Positions 1-6,431 are shown, counted from the stretch's first letter. The stretch is 8,963 bases of DNA from DASYAN01 sp036501345 (GCA_036501345.1 DASYAN010000452.1:1-8963); one strand, 5' to 3'. The notes: generated from the letters alone by a model not told the origin. Made by a program: numbers and translations.

Positions 1-941
1 GCTAGCCCAAAGCTTTCATAATAGGATGGAACGACGGTAATGTCAGCAGCACTATAGATAAGTGGCATTTCTTCATGAGGGTGGTCCCCCAGAAATTGCA
101 CACGATGACTGATACCTAGATCGTTGGCTAATGCCTGAAGTTGTTGGACATCCTCGTCATCGGTGAGTCTGCCTCCAACAATCACGACTTGCGTTTTCTC
201 TTGCATCATGGCTGCTGCACGCAGCAAGAGGTCAGGTCCCTTAAAGGGATCCAAGCGACCAGCGAAGAGCAAGATAGGTGCCTGGGATTTCCACCCCAAC
301 TGTTCACGTGCTATCTGACGATCAAAAGGAACAAAGAGCTTGAGATCGACGCCACCAGGAATGATCTCAACTTGGCTGGCAGCAGCTCGATAATTGTGGA
401 TTATTTGCGTAGACTCGTCAGTAGTAGAAGCAATGATGCGATCGACATGATGAATCAAGCGCTGCTCCATTTCCAAGCGTAATGGTGGCTCAGATTCATT
501 AGGATTGGTAAGTTGCTTTAGGCGCCCCAATGTATGAAACATGGTGATATGAGGGACATTCCAGTGATAGGCAAGCTGTGTTGCTGCAACACTCGATAAC
601 CAGTAATGACTATGTATAACGTCATAACAAGCGGCTTCATGTCGTCTGAAATCTTCAATGTGCCGAGCGAATGCTGGGATGTATTGATAAAGTTCACTCT
701 TGTGGACGGTTGCAACTGGACCCGCTTTGATATGGATAACGCGAACATTTGGATTCAACTGAACAATTTTCGGGATATCTTCATTGGTCCAACGGGTAAA
801 AATATCAATTTTCAGATGAAGCTGTCCCAGTTCTTGCGCTAATTCATGAATATAGACACTCATGCCCCCTACATCTCTAGTACGCCCAGGTTGATCTAGG
901 GGGGATGTATGAATGCTTAGCATAGCTATAGCATAAGCCAT
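1..941 (-). CDS. mshA: MshA-like GT4 glycosyltransferase (3' part cut by the window edge)
   Basis: This is a retaining GT4 (GT-B fold) glycosyltransferase, best matched to MshA, which transfers GlcNAc from UDP-GlcNAc to 1L-myo-inositol-1-phosphate as the first step of mycothiol synthesis. 313 codons are visible. The N-terminus reads MLSIHTSPLDQPG followed by GGM (residues 25-27), as in MshA. Next come HSHYWLS (110-116), HTLGRLK (136-142), GGVDLKLF (196-203), GRLDPFKGPDLLL (228-240) and PSYYESFGL (305-313), where E309 is the first Glu of the EX7E donor-binding motif; the second lies outside the window. As I recall the C. glutamicum MshA structure, K78, Y110, T134 and R154 hold the inositol phosphate; K81, Y113, T137 and R155 align here. 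The start ATG at 941 has AGGAG (955-959) 13 nt away, a long spacing, but the next in-frame ATG (923) has no ribosome site. It lies 79 nt after the deacetylase gene. A sucrose-synthase-type or other GT4 enzyme is less likely. Confidence 0.8.
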   Translation of the reverse strand, partial: MAYAIAMLSIHTSPLDQPGRTRDVGGMSVYIHELAQELGQLHLKIDIFTRWTNEDIPKIVQLNPNVRVIHIKAGPVATVHKSELYQYIPAFARHIEDFRRHEAACYDVIHSHYWLSSVAATQLAYHWNVPHITMFHTLGRLKQLTNPNESEPPLRLEMEQRLIHHVDRIIASTTDESTQIIHNYRAAASQVEIIPGGVDLKLFVPFDRQIAREQLGWKSQAPILLFAGRLDPFKGPDLLLRAAAMMQEKTQVVIVGGRLTDDEDVQQLQALANDLGISHRVQFLGDHPHEEMPLIYSAADITVVPSYYESFGL

Positions 942-1020
942 GTTGGGTATTATACTCCTGTGTTATCGACATGTGGGCCAATTGTTGTGTGGCAACCACG
1001 TATAAAGCTGCGAGCAGACA

Positions 1021-1815
1021 TTAGTCAGGGATATAGAGCTTAATTCTGCGGAAAGCTTCAGCGTACTGCATCGTTAAGCCCTTCTTTTCTTTTGCCTCTT
1101 GCGCCTTTGCTGCACTCCGCTCATAGATTCTGTCAAGCCACTTTGCATCTGGGCCTAACTGACTGATATGGCACTGTAGGCCTTTGATTTTGAGCGCAAT
1201 GGTCTCGCTTATATCGATGTAGGTATTCTCATTAGCCGAAAAGGAGAGATAGAGTTCATGGACTTGGTAGGGATGCAGTTCTTCTACCAACAAATCCCTG
1301 TACGCACGAGGGTTAACTGTTCCTGGAAATAGTGCATCAAGAACAATCTGCCCGGCTGCTCGATGGTCAGGATGATTGAGGTAGGCTGTCTGAGTGGGGT
1401 TTTCATCAGGGTCAGGAGCAAAAATATGCGTAGATGGGTCATGAGTAATGACGACACGTGGGCGATATTTACGAATGAGTCGAACGATAGCCTTACGTGT
1501 TGACTGGTTGTTGGCTAGAGCACCATCCGGGAAGCGCAGAAACTCGACAGATTGAATCCCAAGTACATCACATGCCATACGCTGTTCCTGCTCGCGAGTA
1601 AGCATCAAGTCGGTATCTGCAAGATCAGGGATCTCACTACCTTCAGTGCCATCTGTCATGCAAACCCATACAACCTTTTTCCCTTGCTTGGCCCACAATG
1701 CACTGGTACCTGCGGAGCTGAAATCAGCATCGTCGGGGTGCGCGCCAATCACCATTGCTTCATAATCGGGTGTTTTGTTGACCTGCATTGCACCCGGTGC
1801 ATTTCTATCTCCCAT
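1021..1815 (-). CDS. PIG-L/LmbE-family zinc deacetylase, candidate MshB-like step
   Basis: This is a cytoplasmic PIG-L (LmbE) family de-N-acetylase of 264 residues. The family removes acetyl groups from GlcNAc-containing substrates using one zinc ion. The catalytic motif AHPDD is at residues 25-29 (H26 and D29 are the expected zinc ligands, D28 the general base) and NHPDH at 147-151 (H151 the third ligand, H148 the transition-state histidine). THDPST (124-129) is also typical. The start is ATG at 1815, with GGAAAGG (1824-1830) 8 nt upstream; a GTG at 1893 in the same frame would add 26 residues but has no ribosome site, and those residues do not look like the family. It lies between an MshC-type ligase and an MshA-type glycosyltransferase, which suggests deacetylation of GlcNAc-inositol, the MshB reaction. 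The sequence itself looks more like general LmbE proteins than like actinobacterial MshB or Mca, so the substrate is inferred from context. Confidence 0.88.
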   Translation of the reverse strand: MGDRNAPGAMQVNKTPDYEAMVIGAHPDDADFSSAGTSALWAKQGKKVVWVCMTDGTEGSEIPDLADTDLMLTREQEQRMACDVLGIQSVEFLRFPDGALANNQSTRKAIVRLIRKYRPRVVITHDPSTHIFAPDPDENPTQTAYLNHPDHRAAGQIVLDALFPGTVNPRAYRDLLVEELHPYQVHELYLSFSANENTYIDISETIALKIKGLQCHISQLGPDAKWLDRIYERSAAKAQEAKEKKGLTMQYAEAFRRIKLYIPD

Positions 1816-1823
1816 ATGTAAAA

Positions 1824-1830
1824 CCTTTCC
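1824..1830 (-). promoter_or_regulatory. Ribosome binding site fixing the deacetylase start
   Basis: GGAAAGG on the minus strand lies 8 nt before the ATG at 1815. It favours this start over the GTG at 1893, which has no comparable site. Confidence 0.55.
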
Positions 1831-1911
1831 GTTATCTAAAACCTCTCGGTAAAGTCGTGATAAAAAAAGTTTCTGACAATGATAACACTTCACTGTACTT
1901 GAATAATGCCA

Positions 1912-1920
1912 ATTATAGCA
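1912..1920 (-). promoter_or_regulatory. Extended -10 promoter for the deacetylase and glycosyltransferase genes
   Basis: The minus strand reads TGCTATAAT, a perfect -10 hexamer with the TGn extension. A weak -35 (TGTAAA) lies 17 nt upstream. Transcription would begin near 1905, giving an untranslated leader of about 90 nt before the ATG at 1815. If real, it lets the two genes downstream be expressed separately from the ligase gene. Confidence 0.45.
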
Positions 1921-1929
1921 GTTTTTTGT

Positions 1930-2120
1930 AAGTATTTACAGGGCTTCTCAAAAATCTCTTTTTGTCGTCCTCAGCATCTTGAGAGGGGAGAGTATTGAGC
2001 AAGGACAGGTTTGGGGAATTTGCTCCTAAATCCTCCTTTGTTGTACGTCCTTGTCTGCGCGGCAATGTCGTTCTTTTTTGGCATGGAGCCGTATGCCCTT
2101 GACCCTCTTTGATGCAGTTA
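1930..2120. other. Non-coding intergenic stretch, possible dispersed repeat or element remnant
   Basis: The 333-nt gap between the ligase and deacetylase genes contains no credible coding frame. Apart from the promoter at 1912-1920 it carries a 7-bp inverted pair, CAAGGAC (2000-2006) and GTCCTTG (2047-2053), around purine/pyrimidine-rich sequence, a small hairpin GGCAT/ATGCC near 2080-2100, and an end-like GGGCTTCTCAAAAATC motif near 1940. The composition differs from the flanking genes and resembles intergenic repeat families. No matching terminal inverted repeat or target duplication is visible, so the assignment is tentative. Confidence 0.2.
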
Positions 2121-2148
2121 GAGACCGAGAATGACCATCTGTTGAAAC

Positions 2149-3345
2149 TTACAGGCGTAGTCCTAAGACTTTACTCAGTTTTACCACTTCAGCACCGAGA
2201 CTCAGATCGCGCTTCTCCAGATAATCTTGTGCTGCGTGCCTAAGGAGCAGGACTGCCTCCGGTGTGTTGAGATCGTTTTCCATGGCAGCGTGGAAACGGT
2301 TGTGTAACATGCGGCTATCCGTGCTATCCATGCTGGATGTCTTACCATCAACTAGCTCGCGTACTCGTTTGAGGCTCTCGGCGGTTTCGGCAGCGATCTT
2401 CAAATCCTCAGCAAAACATTCCCAGGGATAGCGATAGTGATGGCCTTGTAGCAGGAGACGAAGTGCGTCAGCAGTGTAGTCTTTTAGTAGGTTGCTTACC
2501 AGTGTCAGATTGCCAAGCGACTTACTCATCTTTTGGCCATCCTGATAAACAGTGCCAGTATGCATCCAGCAGCGACAGAAAGGAGTAGTGTTGCTATAAT
2601 GCTCAGACAGGGCGATCTCACAAGCATGATGGGGAAAGGCGAGATCCCCGCCTCCACCGTGAATATCGATCTGCTCACCCAGATAGTGCATAGATATCGA
2701 GCTGCACTCAATATGCCAGCCAGGACGACCCTGTCCCCAGGGACTATCCCAAGCGGGTTCTCCAGGGGCCTGCGCTTGCCAGAGCACAAAATCCAGTGGA
2801 TCTTTCTTATGGTTATCGTCAGGGAAATTACCCCGTTCGTTGGCAGTGATCAGCATGGATTGATAATCGGCAAGACCGATAGCTTGTGCCATTACCCCAA
2901 ATTCGGGGTCCTGCTTCACACTGTAGAAGATACAGCCTCCACTTTCATAGGCATAACCACGCTCCAACAGAGTCTGCGCTATCAGGATCATGCGCGGAAT
3001 TTCATCAGATGCATACGGATAGACATCAGGTCTACGAACATTAAGAGCGTTCATATCGCTTAGAAAGCGTTTGGTCTCGCGTCGACCCAGTTCGTCCCAT
3101 GCTATACCAACTTCACGTGATTTATCGAGGATACTATCGTCAATATCGGTTAGATTCTGTACATATTTTACGGCATAGCCTTTGTACTCCAGATATCGAA
3201 TGAGCGTATCAAACGAGGTATATGTAAACGCATGTCCCAGGTGGGTTGTATCATATGGAGTAATTCCACATACATAAATACGCACGGTATCACTGATAGG
3301 GGTAAATATTTCCAGGGACTGTGTTAAGGTATTAAACAGCTTCAT
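2149..3345 (-). CDS. mshC: MshC-type cysteine:glucosaminyl-inositol ligase (CysRS-like)
   Basis: This is a class I aminoacyl-tRNA-synthetase-fold ligase of 398 residues. MshC uses ATP to activate cysteine and join it to the amine of GlcN-inositol in mycothiol synthesis. Visible parts are MKLFNTLT at the start, CGITPYDTTHLGHA (26-39) holding zinc ligand C26 and the HIGH-type motif, YVQNLTDIDD (61-70), GRPGWHIECSS (206-216) with C214, FPHHACE (237-243) with the histidine ligand, KMSKS (272-276) followed by GNLTLVSNL, and a short C-terminal helical part with DLNTPEA (358-364). CysRS normally has CGPTVYD..HIGNAR and about 460 residues with an anticodon-binding end; here CGITPYD..HLGHA and the short length match MshC (about 410 residues). 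E243 keeps the CysRS-like fourth zinc ligand position. TAGGAG (3352-3357) lies 6 nt before the ATG. It is the first of the three thiol-type genes, 185 nt after the metal importer. A divergent second CysRS is the main alternative. Confidence 0.8.
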   Translation of the reverse strand: MKLFNTLTQSLEIFTPISDTVRIYVCGITPYDTTHLGHAFTYTSFDTLIRYLEYKGYAVKYVQNLTDIDDSILDKSREVGIAWDELGRRETKRFLSDMNALNVRRPDVYPYASDEIPRMILIAQTLLERGYAYESGGCIFYSVKQDPEFGVMAQAIGLADYQSMLITANERGNFPDDNHKKDPLDFVLWQAQAPGEPAWDSPWGQGRPGWHIECSSISMHYLGEQIDIHGGGGDLAFPHHACEIALSEHYSNTTPFCRCWMHTGTVYQDGQKMSKSLGNLTLVSNLLKDYTADALRLLLQGHHYRYPWECFAEDLKIAAETAESLKRVRELVDGKTSSMDSTDSRMLHNRFHAAMENDLNTPEAVLLLRHAAQDYLEKRDLSLGAEVVKLSKVLGLRL

Positions 3346-3379
3346 ACTTTGCTCCTAGACTCAACAAACCGGATTGGCT

Positions 3380-3401
3380 GGTAACAATTCAGGTACCAAT
3401 T
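3380..3401. repeat. Imperfect direct repeat in the leader of the ligase gene
   Basis: GGTAACAATT (3380-3389) and GGTACCAATT (3392-3401) match at 9 of 10 positions with a 12-bp period, 35-57 nt before the ligase start codon. A small inverted repeat CACCT/AGGTG lies at 3413-3424. Such spacing can suit a regulator binding one face of the helix, but nothing identifies a factor, and the repeat may be chance. I found no convincing -35/-10 pair in this 185-nt gap. Confidence 0.2.
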
Positions 3402-3530
3402 GGACAGATCAACACCTAAAGGTGCACAGCGCGATTTACTGTGTTTGTCGCACTCCTAAATGAAGACGAACGAGAGAGCCAAAAGAGAACAGCATCAAAG
3501 TACAGAACCTTGAGGCTTGGCTTAGCCAAT

Positions 3531-4427
3531 TCAGGCAGTGGCAGTTTGTTCGCGGCTGGGATGAGGCAATGCTCGATAACCACGTGGTGATTGTAGACGG
3601 CTCATGAGTAGGGAAAGGAAGTAGGAGAGTGCTGCTAATGCCGAGATATAGAAACTGACAGGCAGGTGGCTGCCTGTACCCACAAAGGCCAGGATCAGTC
3701 CGCCCCAGGAAAAACTCAGTGCCAAGATGACCGAGAGGATAATCGCTGTGAGTGGCCGACGTGTCAGACGCTCAGCCGTTGCAGCAGGAGCAATCAATAG
3801 TGAAAAGACCAGTAGAACGCCGATAACCAGGACAGCTTCGGCAGTGGCAAAGGCTAGTAACAATAAAAAGATGATCGAGAGTAATCGTACAGGGATGCCT
3901 CTTGCCTGGGCTACCACTGGATCGATCGAAGCAAAGAGTAAAGGCCGAAAGAGTAATGCAAGTACCAGCAACGTGACGAGCGCGGTTATCAGACTGACTA
4001 GCACATCAGTACGTGTTACACTCAAGATAGAACCAAACAGTACACCAACCCCAACAGTAGCATTGGCCCCATTTTGGGTGTAAATACTCAAGAACAATAC
4101 CCCCAGGCCAAGTGCAAAGGAGAGCACCATTCCAATCTCAACATCCCGCCCTCGAATACGTTCTCCTAATGCGCCCATGCCTAGTGCCGCTAGCAACGTC
4201 ATGATGAACATGCCAACTAATGAACTGATGCCGAGTACAGCCGCTCCTGTTGCTCCCGCAAAGCCGATATCTGCCAGAGCCTCCCCGGCAAAGGACTGGG
4301 CTCGTAGTACCACAAAGTAGCCCATGATCGCTGTTACCACAGCAACAATAGGAGCGGCCAGAAAAGCATTCTGCACAAACTCATGTTGAAAGAGTGTCAC
4401 CCAATACTGTAAAAACGTGTTTATCAT
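3531..4427 (-). CDS. Metal ABC transporter permease, ABC-3 family (second permease)
   Basis: This is an integral membrane permease of the ZnuB/TroC/TroD/MntB family (298 residues, the usual length), which forms the channel for Zn, Mn or Fe ions in the inner membrane. Hydrophobic segments run through most of the chain, about 8 or 9 of them. Family landmarks are RAQSFAGEALADIGFAGA (42-59), the cytoplasmic RGRDVEIGM stretch (92-100), FASIDPVVAQARGIPV (165-180), where the coupling region meets the ATPase, and VIGVLLVFSLLIAPAATA (201-218). The ATG at 4427 has AGAGG about 6 nt upstream and is 14 nt after the stop of the first permease, so the genes are cotranscribed. The two permeases are clearly related but different, as in TroC/TroD pairs, which suggests a heterodimeric channel. 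The metal cannot be read from the sequence. The C-terminal tail is short and polar. Confidence 0.92.
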   Translation of the reverse strand: MINTFLQYWVTLFQHEFVQNAFLAAPIVAVVTAIMGYFVVLRAQSFAGEALADIGFAGATGAAVLGISSLVGMFIMTLLAALGMGALGERIRGRDVEIGMVLSFALGLGVLFLSIYTQNGANATVGVGVLFGSILSVTRTDVLVSLITALVTLLVLALLFRPLLFASIDPVVAQARGIPVRLLSIIFLLLLAFATAEAVLVIGVLLVFSLLIAPAATAERLTRRPLTAIILSVILALSFSWGGLILAFVGTGSHLPVSFYISALAALSYFLSLLMSRLQSPRGYRALPHPSREQTATA

Positions 4428-4441
4428 CCTATACCTCTTGG

Positions 4442-5383
4442 CTAAAATACTTCCAGGACACCCTTAGCCTCATATACTAACCTATCATCATTGTTTGATC
4501 TTTCCTGAGACAAGACTTCTTCTGACTTGAGATTCGTGGCATGTCTTCTGGCCTTGCGTCCAATCCACAATGGAGAGAGGAGGCGGATAGGAAGATAGAC
4601 TCCAAATGAGAGCGACGTAATATAGACGCTGGCTGGCCACATATCGGTTCCACTGATACCAAATAAACCATTTGCTGCTAAAAAGATGCCTAGCCAGGTA
4701 TAGCACACACCGAGAAGTATAGCAATGAGAATCGTCCACAATGGACGCTGAACGATACGCATGGCGGTCGCTGGTGGTCCAATCAGCAAAGTAAAGATCA
4801 GCAATGCTCCTACCACTTGCACTGATATCGAGATGGTAATAGCCACTAGGGTCAAAAAGGTGATAGTCAGGAGACGTACAGGTATCCCGCGCGTTTCTGC
4901 TACCGTGGGGTCCAGCGAACTGAACAAGAGTGGTCGGAAGAGGATGAAAAGGAGGCTGATAGTGACAGCACTGAGCACTGTTGTCACCAGGACATCTGTT
5001 TGGTTAATCCCTAAGATATTTCCGTACAAAATGCTATAGACGCGTTCTGCATAGCCCTGATAGAGCGAGATGAACAGGACACCCAGACCAAGAGCAAAGG
5101 CCATAACGATGCCAACGGCAATATCACGCTCTCGTAGCTGCTTTCCCAGCAGACCAATAGCAACTGCTGCACTAATGGTGAATACAAGCAGACCAACGAC
5201 TGGTTCTAGTCCCAGGAGCACCGCTGCTGCCGCACCAGCAAAACCAACATTTGGGAGTGCGTGTGCAGTAAAGGTCATGCCGCGCACGACGAGAAAGTAT
5301 CCTACAATGGCCGCAATGACTGCTGCGAGCGATCCTGCTACTAAGGCATTTTGGATAGCTGTATAGGTTAAAAAATCAAACAT
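4442..5383 (-). CDS. Metal ABC transporter permease, ABC-3 family (first permease)
   Basis: This ABC-3 family permease has 313 residues from the ATG at 5383. Membrane segments fill residues 10-270. Landmarks are RGMTFTAHALPNVGFAGAA (34-52), LRERDIAVGIVMAFALGLG (83-101), LDPTVAETRGIPV (157-169) and VQVVGALLIFTLLIGPPATA (188-207). It ends in a charged tail of about 40 residues without a His- or Cys-rich metal site. The reading frame stays open back to a TTG at 5452 that would overlap the ATPase gene, but the added residues are polar and unlike the family; the ATG at 5383 starts directly before the first hydrophobic segment. AAGGGA (5393-5398) is 9 nt upstream, and an AGGAGG (5404-5409) lies too far at 20 nt. 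It probably pairs with the second permease, powered by the ATPase 46 nt upstream. Zn, Mn or Fe specificity is open. Confidence 0.9.
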   Translation of the reverse strand: MFDFLTYTAIQNALVAGSLAAVIAAIVGYFLVVRGMTFTAHALPNVGFAGAAAAVLLGLEPVVGLLVFTISAAVAIGLLGKQLRERDIAVGIVMAFALGLGVLFISLYQGYAERVYSILYGNILGINQTDVLVTTVLSAVTISLLFILFRPLLFSSLDPTVAETRGIPVRLLTITFLTLVAITISISVQVVGALLIFTLLIGPPATAMRIVQRPLWTILIAILLGVCYTWLGIFLAANGLFGISGTDMWPASVYITSLSFGVYLPIRLLSPLWIGRKARRHATNLKSEEVLSQERSNNDDRLVYEAKGVLEVF

Positions 5384-5429
5384 GTCGAGGTTTCCCTTGT
5401 GTTCCTCCTGAATAGTAGTTAAGACACCA

Positions 5430-6215
5430 CTATATTTCTGCTCCAACAACAAAGAGTCGATCCAGGGCCTGTACGACCTCGACTGAGGACCCGTATAGCT
5501 GGCTGAGGGTGGTACTTGTAATCACCTCATCTGGCGTACCGATGGCACTGTGACCATTGGCCATGTAGAGGACACGATCTACAGCTGGCAGCAGAGGATT
5601 AATATCGTGTGTCACGAGCAGAACAGCAACGTGACGTGTCCGACAAATCCTGGTGACCAGCGAGACAATTTCCTGCTCATGGCTGATATCTAGACTTGCT
5701 AGTGGCTCATCGAGCAGAAGTAAGCGAGGATTAGTTAACAGTGCCTGCGCGATCAACAAGCGTTGTTGCTCTCCGCCCGATAACTGTCCAATGGGGGCAT
5801 CTGCAAAGCGAGTGGCATCAACCTCTTCTAATGCCTGATCGATAAGGGCAGTACGTTTGCGACTTGGCCAGCCTGGCCCCCAACGATGTCCATCTAGCCC
5901 AAAACCGACCAGATCGCGTGCTCGTAAAGCTAGATCTGCCTCGAGCGTGCGATGTTGTGGAGCGTAACCAATCTCCCTGTTGCCACGGCTTGGGGGACGA
6001 TCGAATACCCGTACCTGGCCTGCACTTGGACGAAGCAGACCTAGCAAGAGTTTCAGTAGTGTACTCTTGCCTGCACCGTTTGGCCCCAGCATGACAATGA
6101 ACTCCCCTTCGTTTATTGTCATGCTAAGATCCTGGAGAATGATCCGTTTACCATACTGAATACGGACCTGCTCTAGTTGAACAATTGGATTGTTTTTGTC
6201 CAGTACACTTGTCAT
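5430..6215 (-). CDS. Metal ABC transporter ATPase (ZnuC/TroB/MntA-like)
   Basis: This is the cytoplasmic ATP-binding subunit (261 residues) of a metal-ion importer; it hydrolyses ATP to drive the two downstream permeases. All ABC motifs are intact: Walker A GPNGAGKST (44-52), Q-loop at Q87 (YAPQHR), signature LSGGEQQR (145-152), Walker B LLLLDEP (165-171), D-loop SLD (174-176) and switch histidine H203 (VTHD). YAPQ and the GDP-type loop of the ZnuC/TroB group point to metal uptake, in agreement with its ABC-3 permease partners. The ATG at 6215 has AGGA (6222-6225) 6 nt upstream. It is the first gene of the importer operon, behind the promoter at 6309-6338. No solute-binding lipoprotein gene, normally part of such operons, is in this window; it may lie elsewhere in the genome. 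Confidence 0.94.
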   Translation of the reverse strand: MTSVLDKNNPIVQLEQVRIQYGKRIILQDLSMTINEGEFIVMLGPNGAGKSTLLKLLLGLLRPSAGQVRVFDRPPSRGNREIGYAPQHRTLEADLALRARDLVGFGLDGHRWGPGWPSRKRTALIDQALEEVDATRFADAPIGQLSGGEQQRLLIAQALLTNPRLLLLDEPLASLDISHEQEIVSLVTRICRTRHVAVLLVTHDINPLLPAVDRVLYMANGHSAIGTPDEVITSTTLSQLYGSSVEVVQALDRLFVVGAEI

Positions 6216-6280
6216 TTATTTTCCTGAATTGATCCCGAGATCGGATTTCTCCCTGTGATTTTAGATATCTTATAAATAAT

Positions 6281-6293
6281 GATACTATGTATC
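6281..6293. promoter_or_regulatory. Operator-like inverted repeat downstream of the importer start site
   Basis: GATAC-TAT-GTATC is a perfect inverted repeat with 5-bp arms. It lies about 8-20 nt after the predicted transcription start of the importer operon, where a metal-sensing repressor (Fur, Zur or MntR/DtxR class) could block transcription. It does not match a consensus that I know well, so the regulator is not named. Confidence 0.35.
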
Positions 6294-6297
6294 GGTA

Positions 6298-6310
6298 CTT
6301 GTAAAACAAG
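6298..6310. promoter_or_regulatory. Second operator-like inverted repeat touching the -10 of the importer promoter
   Basis: CTTGT-AAA-ACAAG is a perfect inverted repeat with 5-bp arms and a 3-nt centre. It covers the predicted start site and touches the -10 box. Its centre is 17 bp from that of the neighbouring repeat at 6281-6293. Confidence 0.3.
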
Positions 6311-6338
6311 CATAGCATAGATAATGAACCTTTGTCAA
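6309..6338 (-). promoter_or_regulatory. Promoter of the metal importer operon
   Basis: A perfect -35 TTGACA (6333-6338) is followed after 18 nt by TATGCT (6309-6314) preceded by TGC, an extended -10. The predicted start is near 6301, giving a leader of about 85 nt before the ATPase ATG. It is the best promoter in the window and lies exactly upstream of the importer genes. Confidence 0.55.
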
Positions 6339-6395
6339 TGAGATTGCGTCTCGGTAAAAGCGCGAGCTATGATGGTATTGACTCGATTACTGTGT

Positions 6396-6420
6396 CGACA
6401 CAGGGATTTCCCCTGTGTCG
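6396..6420 (-). terminator. Strong hairpin after the beta-propeller gene, likely transcription or RNA 3' end
   Basis: CGACACAGGG (6396-6405) and CCCTGTGTCG (6411-6420) pair perfectly over 10 bp with a 5-nt loop, starting 12 nt after the stop codon at 6432-6434. There is no run of T after the stem on either strand, so this is not a classical intrinsic terminator; it may still end or protect the transcript. The left arm overlaps a 14-bp palindrome, CTGTGTCGACACAG (6390-6403), so two alternative stems are possible. Confidence 0.5.
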
Positions 6421-6431
6421 AATAACAAGCA

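Noticed and set aside
942..1020. TATAAT (949-954) before the glycosyltransferase as a promoter
   Set aside because: It lies 8 nt before the start codon and no -35 box is visible; a transcript from it would be almost leaderless.
1816..1893. GTG start adding 26 residues to the deacetylase
   Set aside because: No ribosome site precedes it, and the ATG at 1815 has GGAAAGG at a good distance.
2149..3345. Annotation as an ordinary cysteinyl-tRNA synthetase
   Set aside because: CGITPYD..HLGHA instead of CGPTVYD..HIGNAR, the length of 398 residues without the usual C-terminal part, and MshA- and PIG-L-like neighbours favour MshC, though a divergent CysRS is not fully excluded.
3517..3529. Hairpin TTGGC-TTA-GCCAA after the second permease as a terminator
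   Set aside because: The stem is only 5-6 bp and no T-run follows, so termination here is not supported.
3346..3530. A T-box riboswitch in front of the CysRS-like ligase gene
   Set aside because: A TTGGTACC piece is present, but the conserved T-box sequence (AGGGTGGNACCGCG type), a specifier loop and an antiterminator are not recognisable.
5384..5452. TTG start of the first permease overlapping the ATPase gene
   Set aside because: The extra 23 residues are polar and unlike the family; the ATG at 5383 begins right before the first membrane segment.
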